Part shown: in pieces, positions 15,643 to 22,592 of the stretch | Position numbering within the stretch: the stretch's first letter is position 1 | How the letters are laid out: each line of letters starts with the position of its first letter | Assembly: GCA_050012355.1 (NCBI GenBank) | Contig: JBEKHI010000093.1 | Coordinates: 1 to 22,592 of the forward strand | DNA length: 22,592 nt | Direction of reading: 5' to 3' | DNA from: JBEKHI01 sp050012355 | Lineage (GTDB): Bacteria; Actinomycetota; Actinomycetes; Streptosporangiales; Streptosporangiaceae | The notes under the pieces: model-generated | Databases searched by the model: none | Told to the model about the DNA's origin: nothing | The model's input: the letters and a program-made list of their open reading frames with translations, nothing else | Made by a program: the position numbers and the translations under genes

Positions 15643-15688
15643 GGTTCTAACCCATCGAGAAGATCGCGGAGGCAGCGATGGGTGAACC
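15643..15688 (+). promoter_or_regulatory. Hairpin enclosing a ribosome binding site and start codon
   Basis: GGTTC (15643-15647) pairs with GAACC (15684-15688), and ACCCATCG (15650-15657) with CGATGGGT (15676-15683), with a 2-base bulge. The 18-base loop carries GGAGG (15668-15672). The right arm contains the ATG at 15678. Folding of the RNA would hide this start codon. It could act as a translation switch, or be a DNA operator or a weak terminator of the upstream FCD gene. Confidence 0.5.
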
Positions 15689-15878
15689 ATTCCGTCCGGT
15701 GGCACCGGTCGACCCGACAAACCTGCGGCCGATGTATCCAACTGCGGTGGCCGTCTGGCGGCGGCACGGTTTCCTCTTATGGGGTCCGGTAACCTTCCCG
15801 CCGAGGTCACCACGTTCATCGGCCGGTCCGCGGAGCTTGAGCAGGTCAACGAGGCGCTGGCCCGGTCCACGCTGGTGA
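15678..15878 (+). CDS. Short upstream frame, leader peptide or displaced N-terminus of the LuxR-ATPase protein
   Basis: ATG 15678 has an excellent ribosome site (GGAGG, 5 bases upstream) and encodes MGEPFRPVAPVDPTNLRPMY then PTAVAVWRRHGFLLWG. The frame then runs through the start of the LuxR-ATPase gene in a different phase, where its translation turns Arg/Ser/Pro-rich. There are two readings. It may be a 66-residue leader coupled to the poorly initiated ATG at 15779. Or one G may be missing from the GGGG run at 15781-15784; adding it joins HGFLLWGSGNLPAEVTTFIG in one frame. The second is attractive because the main gene lacks a ribosome site. Confidence 0.4.
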   Translation: MGEPFRPVAPVDPTNLRPMYPTAVAVWRRHGFLLWGPVTFPPRSPRSSAGPRSLSRSTRRWPGPRW

Positions 15879-18004
15879 CCCTGCGGGGTCTCGGCGGCGT
15901 CGGCAAGACCCGGCTCGCGCTGCGCGCGGCCGCTCACGTGAGCGGCTCCTTCACCGACGGGGTGTGGCTGGTCGAACTGTCCTCGCTGCGCAACCCCGAG
16001 CTCCTGGCTCGTACCGTAGCGGCGGCGCTCGGTGTTCCCGATCAGTCCTCGGCGGACCCGCTTGACCTGGTCGCCAGTTACCTGGCCGACCGGCAACTGC
16101 TGCTGATCCTTGACACCTGCGAACATCTCATCGACGGGTGCGCGCTGCTTACCGAGGCGCTGCTGCACGCGTCGCCGCGGCTGCACATCCTGGCTACCAG
16201 CAGGGAACCGCTGAACGTGATGGGCGAGCAGGCGCTGCTCGTGCCACCGCTGACGCTGCCGCCCGCGAACGCTCCGGGGCCCGAGGCCGACTCCGTGCTG
16301 CTCTTCCTCGACCGGGCGCTAGCCATGGGCTTCCGGCTCGGTGAGCAGGATCTCGAAGCGGTCGCGCGACTGTGCCGGCGGCTGGACGGCATCCCGCTCG
16401 CACTCGAGCTGGCCGCCGTCCGGCTGCGTAGCATGCCGGTCGGCCAGCTGGCGGCCAGGGCCGACGACCGGTTCGGTTCCCTTGGATCGTTCCGCGGAAC
16501 GATCGGCCGTCACCAGACCCTGCGGGCGGCGATCGACTGGAGCTACGACCTGTGCTCACCCGCCGAGCAGCGGCTCTGGGCCAGGTTGTCAGTCTTTCCC
16601 GGGGACTTCGGCCTCGACGCGGCCGAGCGGATCTGCGGCGAAGACGCCGAGGTGCTCACCCGGCTGGTGGAGAAATCGGTCGTTGGCTACGAGCACGAAA
16701 CGGGCAGGTACCGGCTGCTGGACACCATCAGGGAGTACGGCGCCGAGCGACTCGGACCCGGCCCGCAGGAACTCCCCCGCCGCCACCGCGACTACTACCT
16801 GACGCTCGCCGAAAGCGCCGCGGCGGGCGGCTTCGGCGCGGACCAGGTGCACTGGCTGACCCGCCTGCGGCAAGAGACCCACAATCTCCGGGTCGCGCTC
16901 GACTACAGCTACGCCACGCCAGCCGAGAATGGCAAGGGGCTGCGGATGACCGTGCTGCTGCGGCCCTACTGGCTGATGTGCGGCCTGTTCGCGGAAGGAA
17001 GGCGCTGGCACGATCTAGCGCTCGCGCTCGGCCAGGATGACACGCCCGACGGTGCGTGGGCGGTGTACGGGGCGGGGGTACTCGCCGTCCAGCAAGGCGA
17101 TTTCGACTACGCGAATCCGTTGCTGGATCGCGCCAGAGAACTGGCGGCCAGGCAGGGCGATCGGGACCTCGCGGCCCAGGTGACAATGGCTCGCGGCATG
17201 TCGCTATTCCACTCCGGCGACGTCGACGGCGGCCGCGCGCTGCTCGAGACCGCGGTCGGCGAGTTCGCGGACATCGGATACCGGGAACCGTTCGCGCTGT
17301 CCGTGCTGACCAGGATAGCTGTCGCCTGTTTCCTCGAGGGCGAGTTCGATCGCGCGATAAGCCTGTCCGCAGAAGTCATGCGGCTCGCCGACGAACTCGG
17401 TGACAGCTGGAACCTGGGCATCGCGCTCTGGGTCCGCGGGGCCACCCGCTGGCTGGCCGGGCAGACCGACCTGGCCATCGAGGACACCCTCGCCGCCCTT
17501 GATCTCAAGGAATCGCTCGGTGACCTGCACAGCATCACCCAGTGCATCGACCTGCTAGCGGTCTGCCTGGCAACCAAGGGCGAGTTCACCCGCGCGGCCA
17601 GGCTGTGCGGCGCGGGAGACGCGCTATGGGAGATGATGCGCACGCCGAACCAGGCGGGCCCGCATTACGCGCAGGCCCGCCAAGGCGGCGCCGACGCCTG
17701 CCGGCAGGCCCTCGGCGACGAGCGGTTCGAGTCCCTCCGCCAGCACGGCCTGACCTGGACGGTGGCGGAGGCGATCGCGTTCGCCAAGGGCAGGAAAGAC
17801 CACGACAAGCCGCTCACCAAACGCGAACTGGAGATCGCCGGGCTGGTCGCGGAGGGCCTCAGCAATCGTGAGATGGCCGAACGCCTAGTGCTGTCCAAGC
17901 GCACGATCGACGCGCACATCGAGCACATCCTGGCCAAGCTGGGATTCAGCTCGCGCACGCAGATCGCGGAATGGGTTCAGACTTCGGCGACGACCTCTTC
18001 GTAG
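15779..18004 (+). CDS. LuxR-family regulator with STAND/NB-ARC ATPase domain
   Basis: The 741-residue protein starts with a P-loop NTPase: Walker A GLGGVGKT (37-44), Walker B LLLILD (108-113), sensor HILATSREPLNVMG (137-150) and GIPLALELAA near 200. A helical, TPR-like middle part spans about 340-660 (GDFDYANPLLDRARELAARQ, GEFDRAISLSAEV, GEFTRAARLCGAGDALW). A C-terminal LuxR helix-turn-helix covers 677-735 (LTKRELEIAGLVAEGLSNRE, MAERLVLSKRTIDAHI). Such proteins are ligand-gated transcription activators; the target genes are unknown. ATG 15779 has no ribosome site, and the true N-terminus may be at 15678 (see that entry). The 3' end overlaps the convergent nitroreductase gene by 28 bases. Confidence 0.9.
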   Translation: MGSGNLPAEVTTFIGRSAELEQVNEALARSTLVTLRGLGGVGKTRLALRAAAHVSGSFTDGVWLVELSSLRNPELLARTVAAALGVPDQSSADPLDLVASYLADRQLLLILDTCEHLIDGCALLTEALLHASPRLHILATSREPLNVMGEQALLVPPLTLPPANAPGPEADSVLLFLDRALAMGFRLGEQDLEAVARLCRRLDGIPLALELAAVRLRSMPVGQLAARADDRFGSLGSFRGTIGRHQTLRAAIDWSYDLCSPAEQRLWARLSVFPGDFGLDAAERICGEDAEVLTRLVEKSVVGYEHETGRYRLLDTIREYGAERLGPGPQELPRRHRDYYLTLAESAAAGGFGADQVHWLTRLRQETHNLRVALDYSYATPAENGKGLRMTVLLRPYWLMCGLFAEGRRWHDLALALGQDDTPDGAWAVYGAGVLAVQQGDFDYANPLLDRARELAARQGDRDLAAQVTMARGMSLFHSGDVDGGRALLETAVGEFADIGYREPFALSVLTRIAVACFLEGEFDRAISLSAEVMRLADELGDSWNLGIALWVRGATRWLAGQTDLAIEDTLAALDLKESLGDLHSITQCIDLLAVCLATKGEFTRAARLCGAGDALWEMMRTPNQAGPHYAQARQGGADACRQALGDERFESLRQHGLTWTVAEAIAFAKGRKDHDKPLTKRELEIAGLVAEGLSNREMAERLVLSKRTIDAHIEHILAKLGFSSRTQIAEWVQTSATTSS

Positions 18005-18567
18005 TCCAAGCGCGGGAGGCGGCCCTTCCACGCGTCCGGGCCTGGCTTGCCGATGTTCACCACAGCCAGCACACGCTTGTTGCCCTCGGGGAAGAACTCC
18101 TTGGCCACGGCGTCGGCGTCGAAGCCGGTCATCGGGCCGGCCGCGAGACCAGCGGCGCGGACGCCGAGGATGAAGTAGCCGGTCTGCAGCGCCGCGTTGA
18201 ACTCGGCGACCCGACCGCGCGCCGGGTTACCGGCGTGCACGTCCTTCGCGCCCGGGAAGTGCGGGAAGGTCTTCGGGAGGTTCTCGTGGTAGTCCTCGTC
18301 AGCGGCCAGGATGGCGACCAGCGGGGCGGTGCTCGTCTTCGCCTTGTTCCCGTCCGACATGTGCCGGACCAGCCGCTCGCGGGCCTGCGGTGACCGGACG
18401 AGCACGACCCGCAGCGGCTGGATGTTCATGCTGGTGGGACCGTACTTGACCAGGTCATAGATGGCGCGGACCTGTTCCTCGGTCACCGCCTCATCAGTGA
18501 AAGTGTTCGCCGTACGGGCCTCGCGGAACAGCAGGTCCTGCGCTTCGGTGCTGAGGGCAAACGTCAT
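17977..18567 (-). CDS. RutE/HadB-like nitroreductase (malonic semialdehyde reductase family)
   Basis: The 196-residue FMN-dependent nitroreductase-family protein resembles the RutE/HadB group, which reduces malonic semialdehyde to 3-hydroxypropionate. Supporting segments are DLLFREARTANTFTDEAVTE, IYDLVKYGPTSMNIQPLRVV, LVRHMSDGNKAKTSTAPLVA, LQTGYFILGVRAAGLAAGPM then TGFD, and VVNIGKPG. No other rut gene is nearby, so the substrate may differ. ATG 18567 is preferred because AGAGGA is about 7 bases upstream; the frame is open to 18606, but that start has no support. A palindrome lies upstream at 18614-18625. Confidence 0.85.
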   Translation of the reverse strand: MTFALSTEAQDLLFREARTANTFTDEAVTEEQVRAIYDLVKYGPTSMNIQPLRVVLVRSPQARERLVRHMSDGNKAKTSTAPLVAILAADEDYHENLPKTFPHFPGAKDVHAGNPARGRVAEFNAALQTGYFILGVRAAGLAAGPMTGFDADAVAKEFFPEGNKRVLAVVNIGKPGPDAWKGRLPRLDYEEVVAEV

Positions 18568-18613
18568 CTTTGGGTTCCTCTCCGTTAACTGGTGTAACAG
18601 CGACAAACATTAG

Positions 18614-18625
18614 ATGACACGTCAT
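18614..18625. promoter_or_regulatory. Palindrome upstream of the nitroreductase gene
   Basis: ATGAC-AC-GTCAT is a 5-bp inverted repeat with a 2-base centre in an A/T-rich context, 47 bases upstream of the nitroreductase start. Size and position fit a dimeric repressor site (MarR, TetR or similar). No candidate regulator gene lies directly beside it. Confidence 0.45.
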
Positions 18626-18685
18626 TTATTCCGGGGCTCCGGTGTGACCCGATACACACGCCGGAGCGGAAAGAACGAAGTAAGT

Positions 18686-18715
18686 ACCTGCGTTTTAGCC
18701 GCAATAAGCGCAGGT
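18686..18715. repeat. Short inverted repeat (7-bp arms)
   Basis: ACCTGCG (18686-18692) and CGCAGGT (18709-18715) are perfect inverted repeats around a 16-base A/T-rich loop. It is intergenic, between the nitroreductase promoter and the small frame at 18739. It has no T-run, so it is not a clear terminator. Confidence 0.35.
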
Positions 18716-18738
18716 GTCCGGCAGCACCGATACTCGAG

Positions 18739-18921
18739 ATGCTCATCACGATCACCGGCCACGTTGTTCCCGGCATCCCGCACCGGTACATCGCGCTCAT
18801 CCTCGCCGGGCTGCGCCCCGGCTCGGAACCACTGCCCGGTTCACCGCCCGCCCCGGAGAAACTGCGGGAGATCGCCACCATCCGTGCTCCGCATATCAAA
18901 ACGGCGGGTGGTTTCCCCTAG
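18739..18921 (+). CDS. Hypothetical 60-residue protein or gene fragment
   Basis: Third codon positions in this frame are mostly C or G, unlike the other frames here, which suggests real coding history. The product is MLITITGHVVPGIPHRYIAL then ILAGLRPGSEPLPGSPPAPE and on to IKTAGGFP. It has a moderately hydrophobic centre but no clear membrane helix or known motif. There is no good ribosome binding site; GAG touches the ATG. It ends 34 bases before the GMC oxidoreductase start, on the same strand, so it could be a small operon partner or the remnant of a longer gene. Confidence 0.4.
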   Translation: MLITITGHVVPGIPHRYIALILAGLRPGSEPLPGSPPAPEKLREIATIRAPHIKTAGGFP

Positions 18922-18955
18922 CCGGAACGCGCCGCGGGTGACAGCGTAGACGGAC

Positions 18956-20452
18956 ATGGAGGAGTTCGATTACGTCGTCGTGGGCGGCGGCACCGCCGGG
19001 TGCGTGATCGCGGCCAGGCTGACCCAGGACCGGGACGCGCGGGTGCTGCTCCTTGAGGCGGGCGACGCCGCCCGCAACCGCGCGCTGACCGTGCCCGACG
19101 CCTGGCCCGGGCTGCTCGGCTCGCCCGCCGACTGGCGGGAGAGCACCACCCCGCAGGCGGACGCCGGGCGGCTTCCCTATCCGCGCGGTCGCACGCTGGG
19201 CGGTTCCGGCGCGATCAACGCGATGGCGCACATCCGCGGCCACCGGTCGGTCTACGACTCGTGGCCGGCTGGCTGGCGGTATGACGACCTGCTCCCCTAC
19301 TTCCGCCGCAGCGAGAACGCGAGCGGCCGGGGTCCGGCGGTACGCGGCATGAGCGGGCCGGTGCGGGTCGGTCCGGTGCCCGCGAGCGAACGGAATCCGG
19401 TCGCCCGGGCGTTCGCCGATGGCCTGGCCAGCGTCGGATGCCCGGTTACCGATGACCTATCCGGGCGGCGGCAGGAGGGCATCTGCTGGCCCGACCTGGC
19501 GATCACCCGCGGGCACCGGGTGAGCCCGGCCGACGCGTACCTCGGTCCGGCGCTTGGCCGCCCGAACCTCAGCATCCGCACCGGCTGCCTGATCACCAGG
19601 CTGCTGATCAGCCACGGCCGGTGCACCGGGGTGAGCTACCGGCGGGACGGACTGGCCTGCGACGTCGCCGCGTCCGGTGAGGTGATCGTGTGCGCCGGCG
19701 CGATCGGCTCGCCGAAGCTGCTCATGCTGTCCGGTGTCGGCCCGGCTCGCCAGCTGCGCGCGCACGGCATCTCCCTCGTCGCCGATGTGCTCGCCGTCGG
19801 GCAGAACTTGCGGGATCATCCCGCCGTCATGGTCTGCTACGAGACCGGCTCGCCGACGCCGCGCAGCCGGTACAACCATGGCGAGGTGTACGCGGCGGTG
19901 CGCAGCCACGCCGCTGGCCGGTGGCCGGACCTGCACCTGTTCCCGATACTGCTGCCCATCGCGCCGGTCAGGCATCGCGCGCCGGACGCGGGCTACGCCA
20001 TCACCGCGTCGGTCGTCGCACCCGACAGCCGCGGCACGGTCCGGCTCGCGTCGGCCGACCCGCTCGCGGCGCCGCTGATCGATCCCGGCTTCCTGCGGGA
20101 AGGGCGGGACCTGGAACGGCTCGTCGCGGGCGTGGGCCTGATCCGCCGGGCCGCCGCGGGCGGGTCTTTGTCCGGCACCGAGATGCACCCGGGGGTGGCG
20201 ATCGGCAGCGACGGCGCCAGCCTGCGCGGGTACATCCGCCGCGCGGTCGGCAGCTATTTCCATCCGGCCGGGACCTGCCGGATCGGCGACGGCGAGAACG
20301 CAGTGGTCGACGGCCAGCTGCGGGTCCGCGGCGTCGATAGTTTGCGGATCGCCGACGCCTCGGTGATGCCGCTGATCCCCAACGCACCGCTCAACGCCAC
20401 CGTGCTAGCCATCGCCGAGAAAGCCGCGTCACTAATCGGCGAAACCCGGTAG
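18956..20452 (+). CDS. GMC-family FAD oxidoreductase (choline dehydrogenase-like)
   Basis: The 498-residue flavoprotein oxidises an alcohol group with FAD. The N-terminal dinucleotide-binding motif is DYVVVGGGTAGCVIAARLTQ (residues 4-23), followed by the acidic LLLEAG. GMC signature 1 is around YPRGRTLGGSGAINAMAHIR (74-93). Signature 2 is GAIGSPKLLMLSGVGP, near 244-259. The C-terminal active site carries SYFHPAGTCRIG (catalytic His) and NAPLNATVLAIAEKAA (catalytic Asn position). The substrate is not predictable. There is no signal peptide. ATG 18956 has only a weak upstream purine stretch, but it fits the family start. Confidence 0.9.
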   Translation: MEEFDYVVVGGGTAGCVIAARLTQDRDARVLLLEAGDAARNRALTVPDAWPGLLGSPADWRESTTPQADAGRLPYPRGRTLGGSGAINAMAHIRGHRSVYDSWPAGWRYDDLLPYFRRSENASGRGPAVRGMSGPVRVGPVPASERNPVARAFADGLASVGCPVTDDLSGRRQEGICWPDLAITRGHRVSPADAYLGPALGRPNLSIRTGCLITRLLISHGRCTGVSYRRDGLACDVAASGEVIVCAGAIGSPKLLMLSGVGPARQLRAHGISLVADVLAVGQNLRDHPAVMVCYETGSPTPRSRYNHGEVYAAVRSHAAGRWPDLHLFPILLPIAPVRHRAPDAGYAITASVVAPDSRGTVRLASADPLAAPLIDPGFLREGRDLERLVAGVGLIRRAAAGGSLSGTEMHPGVAIGSDGASLRGYIRRAVGSYFHPAGTCRIGDGENAVVDGQLRVRGVDSLRIADASVMPLIPNAPLNATVLAIAEKAASLIGETR

Positions 20453-20517
20453 CCGCACCCCACCCGGGCGCCGTCCCCACGGGGAACGCCGCCCCACGCG
20501 GAACGCCGCCCCCTACC

Positions 20518-20569
20518 CCATCGATGGGCCATCGATAGCCGAATAACGCCAGCGATGGGCCATCGATGG
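20518..20569. repeat. 52-bp dispersed paired-palindrome repeat, copy C
   Basis: The reverse complement of this unit aligns over all 52 bases with 181-232 and has the centre GGCGTTATTCGGC seen in 1928-1979 (GGCGCTATTTGGC). Each half contains the perfect palindrome CGATGGCCCATCG or its complement. It lies between the GMC gene stop and the Cys-rich protein gene. Just upstream, 20476-20513 has a doubled CCCCACGxGGAACGCCGCCCC sequence. Confidence 0.75.
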
Positions 20570-20617
20570 CGTCGCTGGCCGTTCCGGGGGTACTAATACT
20601 CGTGACGGGGGGTAACG

Positions 20618-21370
20618 ATGGTGCGTGAAGTTAGTCTCGATTTCCCGCGGGCTTTGGTGGAGTTCGCTGATCCGGACGATTCGAGTCAGGTGTTCCGCGT
20701 GGACCTGACCTGGCTGTGTTCGCGGTGGCAGTGCATCTGGGGTTCGGGCTGTCAAGGTATCCGGCCGGGCCGTCCGGACGACGGGTGCTGCACGCTTGGT
20801 GCGCATTTCGCGGACGCCGAGGATGAGAAGCGGGTCACCAAGGCGGCGCGGCGGCTGACGCCCGAGACATGGCAGTTCCACGTTGAGGGCGTCCGTCGGA
20901 ACGGGACGCTCGCGATCAGCGCGGCGTCCGGCGGCGCCCGCCGGACCAGGGTTCACCAGGGCGCGTGCATCTTCCTGAACCGGCCGGAATTCACCGGCGG
21001 CGGGGGCTGCGCGCTGCACGCGCTCGCGCTGCGTGAGGGGCGGCACCCGCTGGAGACCAAACCCGATGTGTGCTGGCAGGTCCCGGTGCGGCGCGGCTAC
21101 GAACGGGACGAACGGCCGGACGGGACCAGGGTGGTACTGGTCAGCATCGGCGAATTCGACCGGCGCGCGTGGGGACCTGGGGGTCACGACCTGAACTGGT
21201 GGTGCACCGGGGACCCGGCGGCGCACACCGCGGCCGAGCCGGTGTACATCTCGTACAAAGCAGAACTCACTGAGATGATGGGCCAGGCGGCCTACGACAC
21301 GCTGGCCGGGATGTGCGCGGCGCGCCTCGCCGCGGGAGTACCGGTCGCTCGTCATCCCGCCGATCCGTGA
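20618..21370 (+). CDS. Cys-rich conserved hypothetical protein (possible metal binding)
   Basis: The 250-residue product has an N-terminal Cys cluster, WLCSRWQCIWGSGCQG then GCCTLGAHF (about residues 32-64). A second set follows: GACIFLNRPEFTGGGGCALH (about 115-134), then VCWQVPVRR and NWWCTG. The layout suggests bound zinc or an iron-sulfur cluster, somewhat like YkgJ-type cysteine-cluster proteins. It resembles proteins I associate with Streptomyces-type genomes, but I know no function. A G-run (20607-20612) lies about 5 bases before ATG 20618. The gene ends 5 bases from the convergent response regulator. Confidence 0.75.
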   Translation: MVREVSLDFPRALVEFADPDDSSQVFRVDLTWLCSRWQCIWGSGCQGIRPGRPDDGCCTLGAHFADAEDEKRVTKAARRLTPETWQFHVEGVRRNGTLAISAASGGARRTRVHQGACIFLNRPEFTGGGGCALHALALREGRHPLETKPDVCWQVPVRRGYERDERPDGTRVVLVSIGEFDRRAWGPGGHDLNWWCTGDPAAHTAAEPVYISYKAELTEMMGQAAYDTLAGMCAARLAAGVPVARHPADP

Positions 21371-21375
21371 ACCGT

Positions 21376-22080
21376 TCACGTCGTGGTGAGAAGGTATCCC
21401 TGGCCGCGCAGTGTCCTGATCACGTGGTCGCCCAGCTTCGTCCGCAGGCGGCGCACGCATCCCTCGACGATGTTGGAACCCGGGTCGGACTCATAGCCCC
21501 ATACCGTCGCTAGCAGCTGCCCCCTGGATACTGGCTGCCCGGCATGTTCCATCAGCTCCCGCAGCACCAGGAACTCGAGCCGGGTCAGCGACGTCGGACC
21601 GCGCCCGATGTTCGCCTCCATCCGCCCGGAGTGCAGGCTGAGCTCCCCGACTCGCAGGACCATGGCGAAGGCGTCGCTGCGGAGCTGGTTGTGCACCCGG
21701 GCCAGCAGTTCCGCCAGCGAGAACGGCTTGGTCAGGTAATCCCGCGCGCCAGCCTCGAGGCATTCCACCTTGGAGTTCACGTCGGCGAGGCAGGACAGCA
21801 CGAAGACCACTTGCCCAGGCCGCTGGCTGATCAGTTTCCGCAGCACGTCGCGCCCCTCGGCACCTGGCAGCTGCAGGTCAAGTATCACCAGGTCGTAGCT
21901 CCCGGCCAGGGCCATCCGCAGGCCATCGGGCCCAGTCTCGGCGAAGTCGACCTCGTGGCCCTTGGCTATCAGCGCACGCCCGACGGATGAGCGTATCCCT
22001 CGCTCATCGTCGACAAGCAAGATCCGGCCACGCACCAGCGAGGGCATCCGCAGGTCATCCGCGTCGCAGGTGAGCGTCAT
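21376..22080 (-). CDS. OmpR/PhoB-family response regulator (orphan)
   Basis: The 234-residue protein has a receiver domain with acidic pocket D24/D25, phospho-acceptor D68 in VILDLQLPG, switch residue S96 (VFVLSCLAD) and K118 (DYLTKPF). A C-terminal winged helix (about 140-234) follows, with SLTRLEFLVLRELMEHAGQP, VSRGQLLATVWGYESDPGSN, IVEGCVRRLRTKLG and IRTLRGQGYLL. It binds DNA as a dimer after phosphorylation. No histidine kinase gene is next to it in the window, so its partner is unknown. GGAGG (complement of 22090-22094) is 9 bases before ATG 22080; ATG 22047 is an alternative start. Confidence 0.93.
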   Translation of the reverse strand: MTLTCDADDLRMPSLVRGRILLVDDERGIRSSVGRALIAKGHEVDFAETGPDGLRMALAGSYDLVILDLQLPGAEGRDVLRKLISQRPGQVVFVLSCLADVNSKVECLEAGARDYLTKPFSLAELLARVHNQLRSDAFAMVLRVGELSLHSGRMEANIGRGPTSLTRLEFLVLRELMEHAGQPVSRGQLLATVWGYESDPGSNIVEGCVRRLRTKLGDHVIRTLRGQGYLLTTT

Positions 22081-22182
22081 CTTCCGCTGCCTCCGGAAAC
22101 GACGCGTTGGCAGGGCTGTTCCATCCGCACACTTAGTTACACGGATTCGCGGGCGACCGGTTCAATAAACGGCCGAAGAATT

Positions 22183-22592
22183 TCAGATGGCCTCGAGCAC
22201 GGCGCGCGTCCAGTCCCGGTAACCGGCCAGGCTGGGATGGAAGCTGTCAGAGGCGAACTTGCCTGCCCACGGCGGGGTGAAGTGCTCCGAGATCCGGGCG
22301 ATCCGCTGTCCCCGCGACCACGCGGTCTCCCGCAGGACGCGGTTGATCCTGGTCACGTAGGGAACGCTCATCCGGCCGATCAGCCCCCAGATGCCGTGCG
22401 GCAGCGGGAGGTCGAGCAGCACGGTCTCGTCGGGAAGCGCCTCGGCCAGCGTTCGCAGGTCGGCGAAAAGCTTGCCCGGGGTGTTGTAAAAGATGTCGTT
22501 TACCCCGATGCCGCAGGTGATCAGGTCCGGGCGGCTGGGCAGCTTGGGAAGCTGCCGGTCAAGAACGTCCCGGATCACCGAGCCGGACACCG
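22183..22592 (-). CDS. SGNH/GDSL-family hydrolase (5' partial)
   Basis: The frame runs off the right edge; the codon at 22590 is GTG but is more likely internal. The visible 135 residues contain SGNH block III (CGIGVNDIFYN, with the oxyanion-hole Asn) and block V (SDSFHPSLAGY, with the catalytic Asp and His). Block I, with the nucleophilic Ser, should lie outside the window. Such enzymes are esterases or lipases acting on small esters or acyl groups. The gene ends 102 bases upstream of the response regulator's start, on the same strand. Confidence 0.85.
   Translation of the reverse strand, partial: VSGSVIRDVLDRQLPKLPSRPDLITCGIGVNDIFYNTPGKLFADLRTLAEALPDETVLLDLPLPHGIWGLIGRMSVPYVTRINRVLRETAWSRGQRIARISEHFTPPWAGKFASDSFHPSLAGYRDWTRAVLEAI

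Noticed and set aside
19457..20263. Minus-strand frame of 268 codons inside the GMC gene
   Set aside because: It is a product of high-GC codon bias. The plus strand encodes an intact GMC oxidoreductase.
20513..21460. Minus-strand frame of 315 codons
   Set aside because: It is antisense to the Cys-rich protein. The Arg/Pro/Ala-rich translation has no family features, and its end runs through repeat copy C.

Overview
This is chromosomal DNA of a high-GC actinomycete. The support is very high third-position GC in coding frames, an LLM-class oxidoreductase of the F420-using type, a DUF574-type SAM methyltransferase, a LuxR-type STAND ATPase regulator, a DUF4037 protein, and a Cys-rich protein with an actinomycete look. 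A Streptosporangiales/Streptomyces-like soil organism is my inference; the exact taxon cannot be read from the sequence. I found no tRNA, rRNA, insertion sequence, phage gene or CRISPR array.

Layout. 1-149 is the 3' end of an unknown gene. 181-232 is the first of three copies of a 52-bp paired-palindrome repeat; the others are at 1928-1979 and 20518-20569, all between genes. 387-492 encodes a tiny one-helix membrane peptide. 560-1880 (minus) holds a DUF3500 gene followed by a coupled, probably decayed small ORF. 2061-2309 (minus) encodes an acidic protein made of three GGREDEL repeats. 2420-2740 is an ASCH-domain gene cut short at a conserved Trp codon. 2741-3483 has no recognisable gene.

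3484-7104 contains a divergent pair: a Tat-exported purple-acid-phosphatase-like enzyme and a DUF4037-GNAT fusion protein. 7220-9705 contains a ClpX-type zinc-finger protein, malate dehydrogenase, and a convergent tartrate/D-malate dehydrogenase-type enzyme. 9780-10962 (minus) contains an LLM-class oxidoreductase followed by an internally deleted, frameshifted LysR relic. 11010-12342 (minus) is a GAF-SpoIIE/PP2C phosphatase gene broken by two frameshifts. 12452-13285 is a SAM methyltransferase whose 3' end lies under an abnormal C-terminal extension of a convergent maleylacetate reductase gene (13136-14344).

14345-14953 is a low-GC, repeat-rich non-coding region leading into a GntR/FCD regulator (14954-15625). 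A hairpin containing a start codon and a short, well-initiated reading frame then precede a large LuxR-ATPase regulator (15779-18004). 17977-18567 is a RutE/HadB-like nitroreductase, followed by a small ORF, a GMC oxidoreductase (18956-20452), a Cys-rich protein (20618-21370), an orphan OmpR-type response regulator (21376-22080), and an SGNH hydrolase cut by the window edge.

How the genes fit together. The window is mostly a patchwork of single genes rather than one pathway. Plausible themes are C4-dicarboxylate oxidation (mdh plus the tartrate/D-malate dehydrogenase) and catabolic redox (maleylacetate reductase beside an FCD regulator, GMC oxidoreductase, nitroreductase). Several convergent gene pairs overlap or nearly touch at their 3' ends. 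Four reading-frame breaks (LysR, twice in the GAF-phosphatase gene, and possibly the LuxR-ATPase N-terminus) are all of the missing-one-base type. They may be real decay or assembly error, and read support would decide.
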